Positions 1 to 5,129 of a DNA stretch of 5,491 nucleotides are shown one piece after another. Source of the stretch: Anaeromyxobacteraceae bacterium (lineage in GTDB: Bacteria > Myxococcota > Myxococcia > Myxococcales > Anaeromyxobacteraceae); contig DAIEMM010000018.1 in assembly GCA_027349605.1 (NCBI GenBank), positions 1 through 5,491 of the forward strand, given 5' to 3'. A program made the position numbers and the translations under genes. The notes under the pieces were generated by a model. The model ran no database searches, was not told where the DNA came from, and was given only the letters and a program-made list of their open reading frames with translations. How positions within the stretch are numbered: the first letter of the stretch is position 1; each line of letters opens with the position of its first letter.

Positions 1-210
1 GGCCGCTGCGACCGGGAGGGGACGGAGCTCCTGCAGCGCGACGACGACAAGGCCTAGACGGTGGCCCGCCGCCTGCGCGAGTACGAGTCCAAGACCGAGC
101 CGCTCAAGCGCTACTACCACGAGCGGGGCAGCCTGTCGGAGGTCTCCGGCACCGGAACCCCCGACGAGGTTCTCGCGTCGGTCCTGCGGGTCCTTGGCCG
201 GGCCGGCTAG
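1..210 (+). pseudogene. adk: Adenylate kinase, C-terminal part, with an in-frame amber codon
   Basis: Frame 1 gives the end of a long-type adenylate kinase (ATP + AMP to 2 ADP, cytoplasm). It starts within the LID (C-D-R-E-G-T-E-L-L-Q-R-D-D-D-K-A), continues T-V-A-R-R-L-R-E-Y, then K-T-E-P-L and Y-Y, and ends in a family-like tail at TAG 208-210. Codon 55-57 is TAG where the family normally has Glu (D-D-x-E-E-T-V), so one G-to-T change from GAG would explain it. Stopping there would remove the last helices and the arginine that appears equivalent to E. coli Arg167, so the product should be inactive. The rest of the frame is intact and well conserved, which favours a recent mutation or a sequencing or assembly error over an old pseudogene. 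The LID has Cys-X2-Glu where zinc forms usually have Cys-X2-Cys or Cys-X2-Asp; its first ligand pair lies outside the window. The family call is firm; calling it a pseudogene is provisional. Confidence 0.85.
55..57 (+). other. In-frame TAG inside adk
   Basis: This amber codon interrupts the adenylate kinase frame between D-D-D-K-A and T-V-A-R-R-L. A GTG follows six bases later at 61-63 and could in principle restart translation of the C-terminal 49 residues, but I see no clear Shine-Dalgarno sequence for it. The same ten bases ending in TAG also occur at the true ends of rpoA and rpsP. Confidence 0.95.
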
Positions 211-213
211 CCC

Positions 214-966
214 GTGCAGATCAAGACGGCAGACGATCTCGCGCGGATGCGCGACGCGGGACGGGTCGTCCGCGCGGTGCTCGACACCCTGGTGGCCGCG
301 GCCGTCCCGGGAGTATCCACCTCCGAGCTCGACCGGATCGCGGAGTCGCGCACCCGCGAACTGGGGGCGGTCCCGTCCTTCAAGGGCTACCTGGGCTATC
401 CGGCCAGCGTCTGCATCTCGGTGAACGAGGAGGTCGTCCACGGGATCCCCTCCGAGAAGCGTCTCCTCCGCGACGGAGACGTGGTGGGGCTGGACTTCGG
501 GGCCGTCGTGGGTGGATTCCACGGCGACGCCGCCGAGACCGTCCTGGTGGGCCGGGCGAGCCCGGAGGCCGAACGGCTGGTGGCGGCCACCCGGGCGGCG
601 CTCGCGGCCGGGGTGGCGGCGGCCCGGGCGGGGGGGAGGGTCGGCGACATCGGGGCTGCCGTGCAGCGCAGCGCCGAGTCGGCCGGGTTCTCCGTGGTGC
701 GCGAGTTCGTCGGCCACGGCATCGGCCGGAAGCTCCACGAGCCGCCGCAGGTCCCCAATTTCGGCGAGCCCGGGACAGGAGCCTGGCTGCGTCCCGGGCT
801 GGTCCTGGCGATCGAGCCGATGCTCAACGCCGGCCTCCCCGGAATCCGGACCCTCGAGGACGGATGGACCGCGGTCACCGAGGACGGGAGCCTTTCCGCG
901 CACTTCGAGCACACCGTCGCCATCACCGACGGGGGGCCGGAGATACTCACCCGGATGGGGACATGA
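214..966 (+). CDS. map: Methionine aminopeptidase, type I
   Basis: This cytoplasmic metalloenzyme removes the initiator Met from nascent proteins after deformylation. The 250-residue length and the lack of an N-terminal zinc-finger extension fit the short bacterial type Ia form. All five metal ligands of the pita-bread fold are visible: Asp94 (L-D-F-G), Asp105 (H-G-D-A-A-E-T), His168 (V-G-H-G-I-G), Glu201 (A-I-E-P-M-L) and Glu232 (F-E-H-T-V). The catalytic-site His76 (V-V-H-G-I-P), His175 (H-E-P-P-Q) and the S1-pocket Cys67 are present too. The start is GTG at 214, chosen because M-Q-I-K-T-A-D-D-L matches the family N-terminus and lies 3 bases after the adk stop, in the same frame. No strong Shine-Dalgarno is visible, so translation is probably coupled to adk, which makes the adk amber relevant here. 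The gene contains a G7 run at 630-636. The identification is secure. Confidence 0.97.
   Translation: MQIKTADDLARMRDAGRVVRAVLDTLVAAAVPGVSTSELDRIAESRTRELGAVPSFKGYLGYPASVCISVNEEVVHGIPSEKRLLRDGDVVGLDFGAVVGGFHGDAAETVLVGRASPEAERLVAATRAALAAGVAAARAGGRVGDIGAAVQRSAESAGFSVVREFVGHGIGRKLHEPPQVPNFGEPGTGAWLRPGLVLAIEPMLNAGLPGIRTLEDGWTAVTEDGSLSAHFEHTVAITDGGPEILTRMGT
626..640 (+). other. G-quadruplex-type motif within map
   Basis: The sense strand reads GGG-C-GGG-G-GGG-A-GGG when the G7 run at 630-636 is split into two tracts, giving four G3 tracts with one-base loops. It encodes Arg138-Ala-Gly-Gly-Arg142 using two consecutive GGG glycine codons and an AGG. The pattern is seen directly; folding in DNA or mRNA is inferred. 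The homopolymer is also a likely spot for slippage or base-calling error. Confidence 0.5.
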
Positions 967-995
967 CACCCGGAGGCCTCGACGGTGTGCGGCGC

Positions 996-1024
996 TTGCA
1001 TCCCAGAAATTCGCGTGTTATAGG
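996..1024 (+). promoter_or_regulatory. Sigma70-type promoter ahead of rpmJ and the alpha-type operon
   Basis: A -35-like TTGCAT (996-1001) and a -10-like TATAGG (1019-1024) are separated by exactly 17 bases. A TG one base upstream of the -10 (1016-1017) forms an extended -10. The segment is AT-rich against a very GC-rich background and lies in the only sizeable gap between map and rpmJ. Transcription would begin near 1031-1034. The intervening GCGCCC (1025-1030) is a GC-rich discriminator of the kind associated with stringent, ppGpp-sensitive promoters of translation genes. The motif is seen; activity and stringent control are inferred. Confidence 0.65.
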
Positions 1025-1085
1025 GCGCCCTCCGCATCGGGCCGATGTGCATGGTCCGGGTGCGTCAGGAGTATCGTTGGCTCGA

Positions 1086-1105
1086 GGGGGCGGGGAATCG
1101 CCCCC
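1086..1105 (+). other. GC hairpin in the rpmJ leader (possible anti-antiterminator)
   Basis: GGGGGCG (1086-1092) pairs perfectly with CGCCCCC (1099-1105) around a 6-base GGGAAT loop. Forming it occupies part of the GGCGGGG that could otherwise pair with 1112-1117, so it would favour the downstream terminator-like hairpin. The pairing is visible; the regulatory role is inferred. Confidence 0.5.
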
Positions 1106-1108
1106 GAT

Positions 1109-1138
1109 GGTCCCGCCGGCAGGCATGGCGGGGCTTTT
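1109..1138 (+). terminator. Intrinsic terminator or attenuator-like hairpin before rpmJ
   Basis: CCCGCC (1112-1117) pairs with GGCGGG (1127-1132) around a 9-base loop. Flanking G-C and G-U pairs extend the stem to about 9 bp (1109-1117 with 1127-1135). TTTT follows at 1135-1138, then CGTCT. The U-tract is short, so termination is probably partial. It lies downstream of the promoter and 40 bases before rpmJ, so it fits an attenuator better than a terminator for map, although it could also trim read-through from map. Confidence 0.45.
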
Positions 1139-1177
1139 CGTCTCGTACCAGAACTTTTCAGGTCGGGTGACAAGGTC

Positions 1178-1294
1178 ATGAAGGTCCGCGCGTCGGTGAA
1201 GAAGATCTGCGACAAGTGCAAGGTCGTGAAGCGCAAGGGCGTCGTGCGGATCATCTGCGCCGCCAACCCCCGCCACAAGCAGCGCCAGGGCTAG
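1178..1294 (+). CDS. rpmJ: 50S ribosomal protein L36
   Basis: This 38-residue protein is the smallest large-subunit protein and folds as a zinc ribbon that contacts 23S rRNA. The full family pattern is present: M-K-V-R-A-S-V-K-K-I-C at the start, then K-R-K-G and a final P-R-H-K-Q-R-Q-G. The zinc ligands Cys11, Cys14, Cys27 and His33 are all there, so this is the zinc-dependent (C+) form. The ATG at 1178 gives exactly the canonical N-terminus and is preceded by GGGTGA (1165-1170). The same frame stays open far upstream into map, but that longer reading overlaps real coding sequence and is spurious. The gene heads the operon after the leader, and rpsM follows 35 bases on. Confidence 0.98.
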   Translation: MKVRASVKKICDKCKVVKRKGVVRIICAANPRHKQRQG

Positions 1295-1329
1295 CCAAGG
1301 GCTAGACCCGGAGAACCGGAGACAGAGGA

Positions 1330-1716
1330 ATGGCTCGCATCGCCGTCGTCGATCTTCCCGCAGAAAAGCGCGTCGAGATCTCGCTCCAGTACATCTACGG
1401 GGTCGGTAAGGCCACCGCGAAGAAGATCCTCGCCAAGGCGGGCATCGATCCGGTCACGCGGACGAAGGACCTCGACGACGACCAGGTCCGCCACATCCGC
1501 GAGGCCATCGAGGCCATCACGCAGGTCGAGGGCGACCTGCGCCGTGAGACCTCCATGAACATCAAGCGCCTCATGGACCTGGGCTGCTACCGCGGCCTTC
1601 GCCACCGCAAGGGGCTTCCGGTCCGGGGCCAGCGCACCCACACCAACGCCCGCACGCGCAAGGGCCCGAAGCGTGGCCTCGTGCGCAAGGCAGCCGCCGC
1701 ACCGGCCCCCCGCTAG
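1330..1716 (+). CDS. rpsM: 30S ribosomal protein S13
   Basis: S13 sits in the head of the 30S subunit, where it contacts 16S rRNA, the P-site tRNA and the intersubunit bridges to the 50S. The 128 residues match the family from M-A-R-I-A-V-V-D-L-P through the helix-two-turn-helix region (I-Y-G-V-G-K-A-T-A, about residues 22-30) to the strongly conserved C-terminal segment with R-G-L-R-H-R-K-G-L-P-V-R-G-Q-R-T-H-T-N-A-R-T (residues 88-109). The end, after K-G-P-K-R, is a short Ala/Pro tail rather than a Lys-rich one. The ATG start is supported by GGAGA at 1318-1322, 7 bases upstream. It is the second gene after the promoter, in the usual order before rpsK. Confidence 0.98.
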   Translation: MARIAVVDLPAEKRVEISLQYIYGVGKATAKKILAKAGIDPVTRTKDLDDDQVRHIREAIEAITQVEGDLRRETSMNIKRLMDLGCYRGLRHRKGLPVRGQRTHTNARTRKGPKRGLVRKAAAAPAPR

Positions 1717-1754
1717 TGCACTCGGCGTGAAATCGAAGAGAATGGAGAGGCAGC

Positions 1755-2270
1755 GTGGCTGACGAGAAGCAGGCCGAGAAGGCCGAGAAGCCGGTGAAGA
1801 AGGCCGAGGCGGCTCCCGCCAAGGCCGAGGAGACGGTTCCGGCCGTCCCCAACCTGACCGGCATCGAGCCGGTGACCGCGTCCCCCGTGACCCCGAAGAA
1901 GGGGAAGAAGCGGGTCAAGAAGAACGTGGCCAACGGGATCGTGCACATCAACTCCACCTTCAACAACACGATGATCACCACCACCGACCCCACCGGGAAC
2001 GTGCTGTCGTGGTCGTCGGCGGGCGCCCGCGGCTTCAAGGGCTCGCGCAAGTCCACGCCGTTCGCCGCCCAGGTGGCGGCGGGCGACGCCGCCGCCAAGG
2101 CCATGGAGCACGGCCTCAAGGCGGTGGTGGTCATGGTGAAGGGCCCGGGCGCGGGCCGCGAGTCGGCACTCCGGGCCATCGCCTCGGCAGGCCTGAAGAT
2201 CTCGCTCATCAAGGACGTCACGCCCATCCCGCACAACGGCACCCGGCCCCCCAAGCGCCGGCGCGTCTGA
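1755..2270 (+). CDS. rpsK: 30S ribosomal protein S11 with a Lys/Ala/Glu-rich N-terminal extension
   Basis: S11 forms part of the 30S platform near the Shine-Dalgarno interaction site. The conserved body runs from about residue 48 (K-K-G-K-K-R-V-K-K-N-V) through H-I-N-S-T-F-N-N-T, G-S-R-K-S-T-P-F-A-A-Q-V-A and K-G-P-G-A-G-R-E-S-A to the C-terminal D-V-T-P-I-P-H-N-G-T-R-P-P-K-R-R-R-V. Asn161-Gly162 aligns with the Asn119-Gly120 isoaspartate site of E. coli S11. At 171 residues it is about 42 longer than E. coli S11; the extra part is a low-complexity, probably disordered N-terminus with repeated K-A-E. The start is GTG at 1755, supported by GGAGAGG at 1744-1750 and by codon use like the rest of the gene. 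A start nearer the core is possible but no better internal ribosome site is visible. Function is certain, start fairly certain. Confidence 0.96.
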   Translation: MADEKQAEKAEKPVKKAEAAPAKAEETVPAVPNLTGIEPVTASPVTPKKGKKRVKKNVANGIVHINSTFNNTMITTTDPTGNVLSWSSAGARGFKGSRKSTPFAAQVAAGDAAAKAMEHGLKAVVVMVKGPGAGRESALRAIASAGLKISLIKDVTPIPHNGTRPPKRRRV

Positions 2271-2291
2271 GACGGACAGGAGACGAACACA

Positions 2292-2918
2292 GTGGCTCGT
2301 TACACCGAAAGCGTCTGCCGGCTCTGCCGCCGCGAGAATCTCAAGATGTACCTGAAGGGCGACCGCTGCTACACGGACAAGTGCGCCATCGAGCGCCGTC
2401 CGTACCCGCCCGGACAGCACGGCCAGGGTCGAATCAAGTTCAGCGAGTACGGAGTCCAGCTGCGCGAGAAGCAGAAGGTCAAGCGCATGTACGGCCTCCT
2501 CGAGTCGGGTTTCCGGCACGCCTTCGCGGGCGCCGCCGCTGCGAAGGGCCGCACCGGTGACAACCTGCTGCGCGGGCTGGAGCTCCGGCTCGACAACGCG
2601 GTGTTCCGGCTCGGCTTCGCCGACAGCCGCAACGAGGCGCGGCAGCTGGTGCAGCACGGCCACTTCCGCGTCAACGGCCGAAAGGTCACCATCCCCTCCT
2701 ACGAGTTGCGCGCCGGGGACGTCGTCGACGTCCGCGACCGCAGCAAGAAGGTGGCCCGCATCATCGAGGCCATCGAGGCGGTGGACCGGCGCGGAGTTCC
2801 CGGCTGGCTGGAGCTGGACAAGGCGGGGTTCAAGGGCACGGTCCGGACCGCCCCGTCCCGCGAGGACATCACCATGCCGATCCAGGAACAGCTGATCGTC
2901 GAGCTCTACTCGAAGTGA
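2292..2918 (+). CDS. rpsD: 30S ribosomal protein S4, zinc-binding form
   Basis: S4 is a primary 16S rRNA binder that nucleates 30S assembly, and in E. coli it is also the translational repressor of the alpha operon. The 208 residues start M-A-R-Y. The N-terminal domain carries Cys9, Cys12, Cys26 and Cys31, a complete zinc site as in Thermus-type S4. The conserved R-R-P-Y-P-P-G-Q-H-G follows. The S4 RNA-binding domain lies at about residues 98-160 (R-L-D-N-A-V-F-R-L-G-F then R-N-E-A-R-Q-L-V and V-N-G). The C-terminus is the expected E-Q-L-I-V-E-L-Y-S-K. The GTG start at 2292 is preceded by AGGAGA (2278-2283), 8 bases away. It lies 21 bases after rpsK. Autoregulation through the upstream leader is plausible, but the sequence does not prove it. 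Confidence 0.98.
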   Translation: MARYTESVCRLCRRENLKMYLKGDRCYTDKCAIERRPYPPGQHGQGRIKFSEYGVQLREKQKVKRMYGLLESGFRHAFAGAAAAKGRTGDNLLRGLELRLDNAVFRLGFADSRNEARQLVQHGHFRVNGRKVTIPSYELRAGDVVDVRDRSKKVARIIEAIEAVDRRGVPGWLELDKAGFKGTVRTAPSREDITMPIQEQLIVELYSK

Positions 2919-2923
2919 TTCGC

Positions 2924-2949
2924 CGGGCGCGGCCTGCCGGCCGCGTCCG
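2924..2949 (+). other. Strong hairpin after the rpsD stop
   Basis: Bases 2924-2934 pair with 2939-2949 to give 11 base pairs, one of them G-U, around a TGCC tetraloop. The hairpin begins 5 bases after the rpsD stop. No T-run follows, so it is a poor intrinsic terminator. It could mark an RNA processing site, protect the upstream mRNA end, or pause polymerase before rpoA. The structure is read directly from the sequence; its role is unknown. Confidence 0.55.
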
Positions 2950-3005
2950 ACGTCGTCGACCGTCAACACGAAGCGTCGCGCGCCCCACGGCGCCCTGACC
3001 CCGCC

Positions 3006-3029
3006 GGGCTGCGGAGGGAAGGGAGGGGG
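3006..3029 (+). promoter_or_regulatory. G-quadruplex-type motif in the rpoA 5' region
   Basis: The mRNA-sense strand has GGG (3006-3008), a 7-base loop, GGG (3016-3018), AA, GGG (3021-3023), A and GGGGG (3025-3029). This satisfies the usual G3 with 1-7-base loop rule. It ends about 8 bases before the rpoA ribosome binding site (AAAGGAG, 3038-3044) and 22 before the ATG, so a folded quadruplex could affect ribosome access. It also contains a decoy Shine-Dalgarno-like GGAGGG (3013-3018). Function is inferred only. Confidence 0.45.
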
Positions 3030-3051
3030 CGGCGGCCAAAGGAGAAAGCCC

Positions 3052-4068
<1,017 letters not shown>

Positions 4069-4101
4069 GCGTCCAACGAACTCTCCGAGGGAGATTCCGC
4101 G

Positions 4102-4590
4102 ATGAAGCACCGCGTAGCCGGCCGCCGGCTCGACCGAACCACCGAGCACCGGATTGCGATGTTCCGCAACCAGGTGACGTCGCTCCTGCGCCACGAGCGC
4201 ATCGTGACCACCACGCCCAAGGCGAAGGAGCTGAAGCGCATCGCCGACAAGATCATCACGCTGGGAAAGAAGGGCACCAGCCACGCCCGCCGGATCGCGT
4301 TCCGCGACATCCGGGACGGCGAGGTGATCGACAAGCTCTTCGGGCCCATCGCCGAGCGGTACGCCACGCGCGCCGGCGGCTACAGCCGCATCATCCACAA
4401 GGGCAAGCGCCACGGCGACAACGCCGACATGTCGATCATCGAGCTCGTCGACCGCGCCGCGGCCGCCGAGGGGAAGGGTGACGCCGGCGAGGCAAAGGCC
4501 GGCAAGCCCGTGAAGGCCGAGAAGGCCGAGAAGAAGTCCGACAAGAAGGCCCCCGTCGCCGAGAAGGCGCCGAAGGCCAAGGCCAAGTAG
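4102..4590 (+). CDS. rplQ: 50S ribosomal protein L17 with a Lys/Ala-rich C-terminal tail
   Basis: L17 lies near the exit of the 50S peptide tunnel. The conserved core occupies residues 1 to about 120: M-K-H-R-V-A-G-R-R-L-D-R-T-T-E-H-R, then R-N-Q-V-T-S-L-L, the I-V-T-T-T-P-K-A-K-E-L-K-R segment (34-46), and G-G-Y-S-R-I-I (92-98) ending near M-S-I-I-E-L-V-D-R. About 40 more residues follow as a low-complexity, probably disordered tail rich in Lys, Ala and Glu, making 162 residues in all against roughly 120 to 130 in many bacteria. The start ATG has GAGGGAG at 4087-4093. After the TAG stop the frame runs on for four more codons (A-K-G-E) to a second TAG at 4603-4605. A 20-base stretch in the tail (4514-4533) is identical, in the same frame, to one in rpsK. 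No terminator separates it from rpsP. Confidence 0.98.
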   Translation: MKHRVAGRRLDRTTEHRIAMFRNQVTSLLRHERIVTTTPKAKELKRIADKIITLGKKGTSHARRIAFRDIRDGEVIDKLFGPIAERYATRAGGYSRIIHKGKRHGDNADMSIIELVDRAAAAEGKGDAGEAKAGKPVKAEKAEKKSDKKAPVAEKAPKAKAK

Positions 4591-4610
4591 GCCAAGGGCG
4601 AGTAGCCCGG

Positions 4611-4617
4611 AAGGAGG
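4611..4617 (+). promoter_or_regulatory. Strong Shine-Dalgarno for rpsP
   Basis: AAGGAGG lies 8 bases before the rpsP ATG and is the best match to the 16S anti-Shine-Dalgarno in the window. It fixes the start at 4626 and suggests that rpsP is translated efficiently and independently of rplQ. Confidence 0.85.
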
Positions 4618-4625
4618 AGTATCCG

Positions 4626-4883
4626 ATGGCGGTTGTCCTTCGCCTTTCCAGGGCGGGAACGCACAAGGCGCCGTTCTACCACGTGGTGGCCACCGACTCG
4701 CGCAAGCCGCGCGATGGCCGTTACCTGGAGGACGTCGGCCAGTACGACCCGACCGTGACCCCGATCCGCCTGCAGCTGAAGGTGGACCGTGTCGATTTCT
4801 GGCTGAAGTCCGGGGCCAAGCCGAGCCCGACCGTCGCCAAGCTGATCAAGCTGGCGAGGGCTGCGGCTCCGGCCAAGGCCTAG
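4626..4883 (+). CDS. rpsP: 30S ribosomal protein S16
   Basis: S16 is an assembly protein of the 30S body that binds the 5' domain of 16S rRNA. The 85-residue length and motifs are typical: M-A-V-V-L-R-L-S-R-A-G at the start, K-A-P-F-Y-H-V-V-A-T-D-S-R-K-P-R-D-G-R at residues 14-32, E-D-V-G-Q-Y-D-P at 35-42, and a C-terminal helix beginning near S-P-T-V-A-K-L. The last residues, A-A-A-P-A-K-A, are a short Ala-rich tail. The ATG is fixed by the strong ribosome site just upstream. It lies 35 bases after rplQ, so in this genome the rpsP module appears joined to the alpha-type operon. khpA follows after 15 bases in the same frame. Confidence 0.98.
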   Translation: MAVVLRLSRAGTHKAPFYHVVATDSRKPRDGRYLEDVGQYDPTVTPIRLQLKVDRVDFWLKSGAKPSPTVAKLIKLARAAAPAKA

Positions 4884-4898
4884 CCCCACGCAGGATTC

Positions 4899-5129
4899 AT
4901 GCGCGACCTGCTTCTCTGGCTGACGAGGGAACTGGTCGAGCGGCAGGAAGCGGTCCGGGTCGACGCCATCGAGCGCGAGCGAGCCGTGGTCCTCGAGCTG
5001 ACCGTCGATCCCTCCGATCTGGGCCGGGTCATCGGCCGGGGCGGCAAGACGGCCAAGGCCATCCGTACGGTGGTCGAGGCGGCCGCCCGGCGGGAGGGAC
5101 GCCGGGCCGTGGTCGACATTCTCGACTGA
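4899..5129 (+). CDS. khpA: KhpA-type KH-domain RNA-binding protein (YlqC family)
   Basis: This small single-KH-domain protein of 76 residues belongs to the family known as YlqC or KhpA. In some Firmicutes it pairs with KhpB (Jag) to bind RNA and influence cell division and growth; its role in this lineage is unproven. The conserved start M-R-D-L-L-L-W-L-T-R-E-L-V is present. The nucleic-acid-binding GXXG loop is Gly46-Arg-Gly-Gly49 within V-I-G-R-G-G-K-T-A-K-A-I-R (44-56). The C-terminal strand is A-V-V-D-I-L. The position between rpsP and rimM is the usual one for this family and supports the call. The ATG at 4899 has only a close AGGA (4892-4895), so coupling to rpsP is likely. Its TGA overlaps the rimM ATG by one base. 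Confidence 0.93.
   Translation: MRDLLLWLTRELVERQEAVRVDAIERERAVVLELTVDPSDLGRVIGRGGKTAKAIRTVVEAAARREGRRAVVDILD

Larger units (their letters stand above)
1031..1177 (+). promoter_or_regulatory. Structured 5' leader of the rpmJ operon
   Basis: This is about 147 bases of untranslated leader between the inferred transcription start and rpmJ. In order it holds a dyad CATCGG-g-CCGATG at 1035-1047, next to the predicted start; a stable GC hairpin at 1086-1105; a terminator-like hairpin at 1109-1138; and the ribosome binding site GGGTGA at 1165-1170, 7 bases before the ATG. The heptamer GGCGGGG occurs at 1089-1095 and again as the 3' arm of the terminator-like hairpin (1127-1133), so both copies can compete for the same CCCGCC at 1112-1117. 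This is the layout of an attenuator with an antiterminator. It may be a ribosomal-protein autoregulatory leader, but I recognise no known ligand motif. Confidence 0.45.

Noticed and set aside
55..57. TAG reassigned to an amino acid in this organism
   Set aside because: TAG falls exactly at the expected C-termini of L36, S4-operon neighbours such as S13, and S16. Reading it as sense would fuse or extend many conserved proteins. A local change in adk is simpler.
396..1052. Minus-strand frame covering map and part of the leader
   Set aside because: It is antisense to map, has a Ser/Pro/Thr-rich composition typical of a shadow frame, and shows no motifs.
967..1177. tRNA or other known RNA gene in the map-rpmJ gap
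   Set aside because: There is no cloverleaf, no terminal CCA-type acceptor stem and no recognisable riboswitch core; the structures read better as an attenuator-like leader.
512..1294. 260-codon plus-strand frame ending at the rpmJ stop
   Set aside because: It overlaps map out of frame. Only the last 38 codons, from 1178, encode a recognisable protein (L36), and they have their own ribosome site.
2919..3051. Separate promoter or terminator for rpoA
   Set aside because: I found no convincing -35/-10 pair, and the strong hairpin has no T-run. An internal promoter cannot be excluded but is not supported.
4591..4625. Terminator closing the operon after rplQ
   Set aside because: The 35-base spacer has no hairpin followed by a T-run; it mainly contains the rpsP ribosome site.
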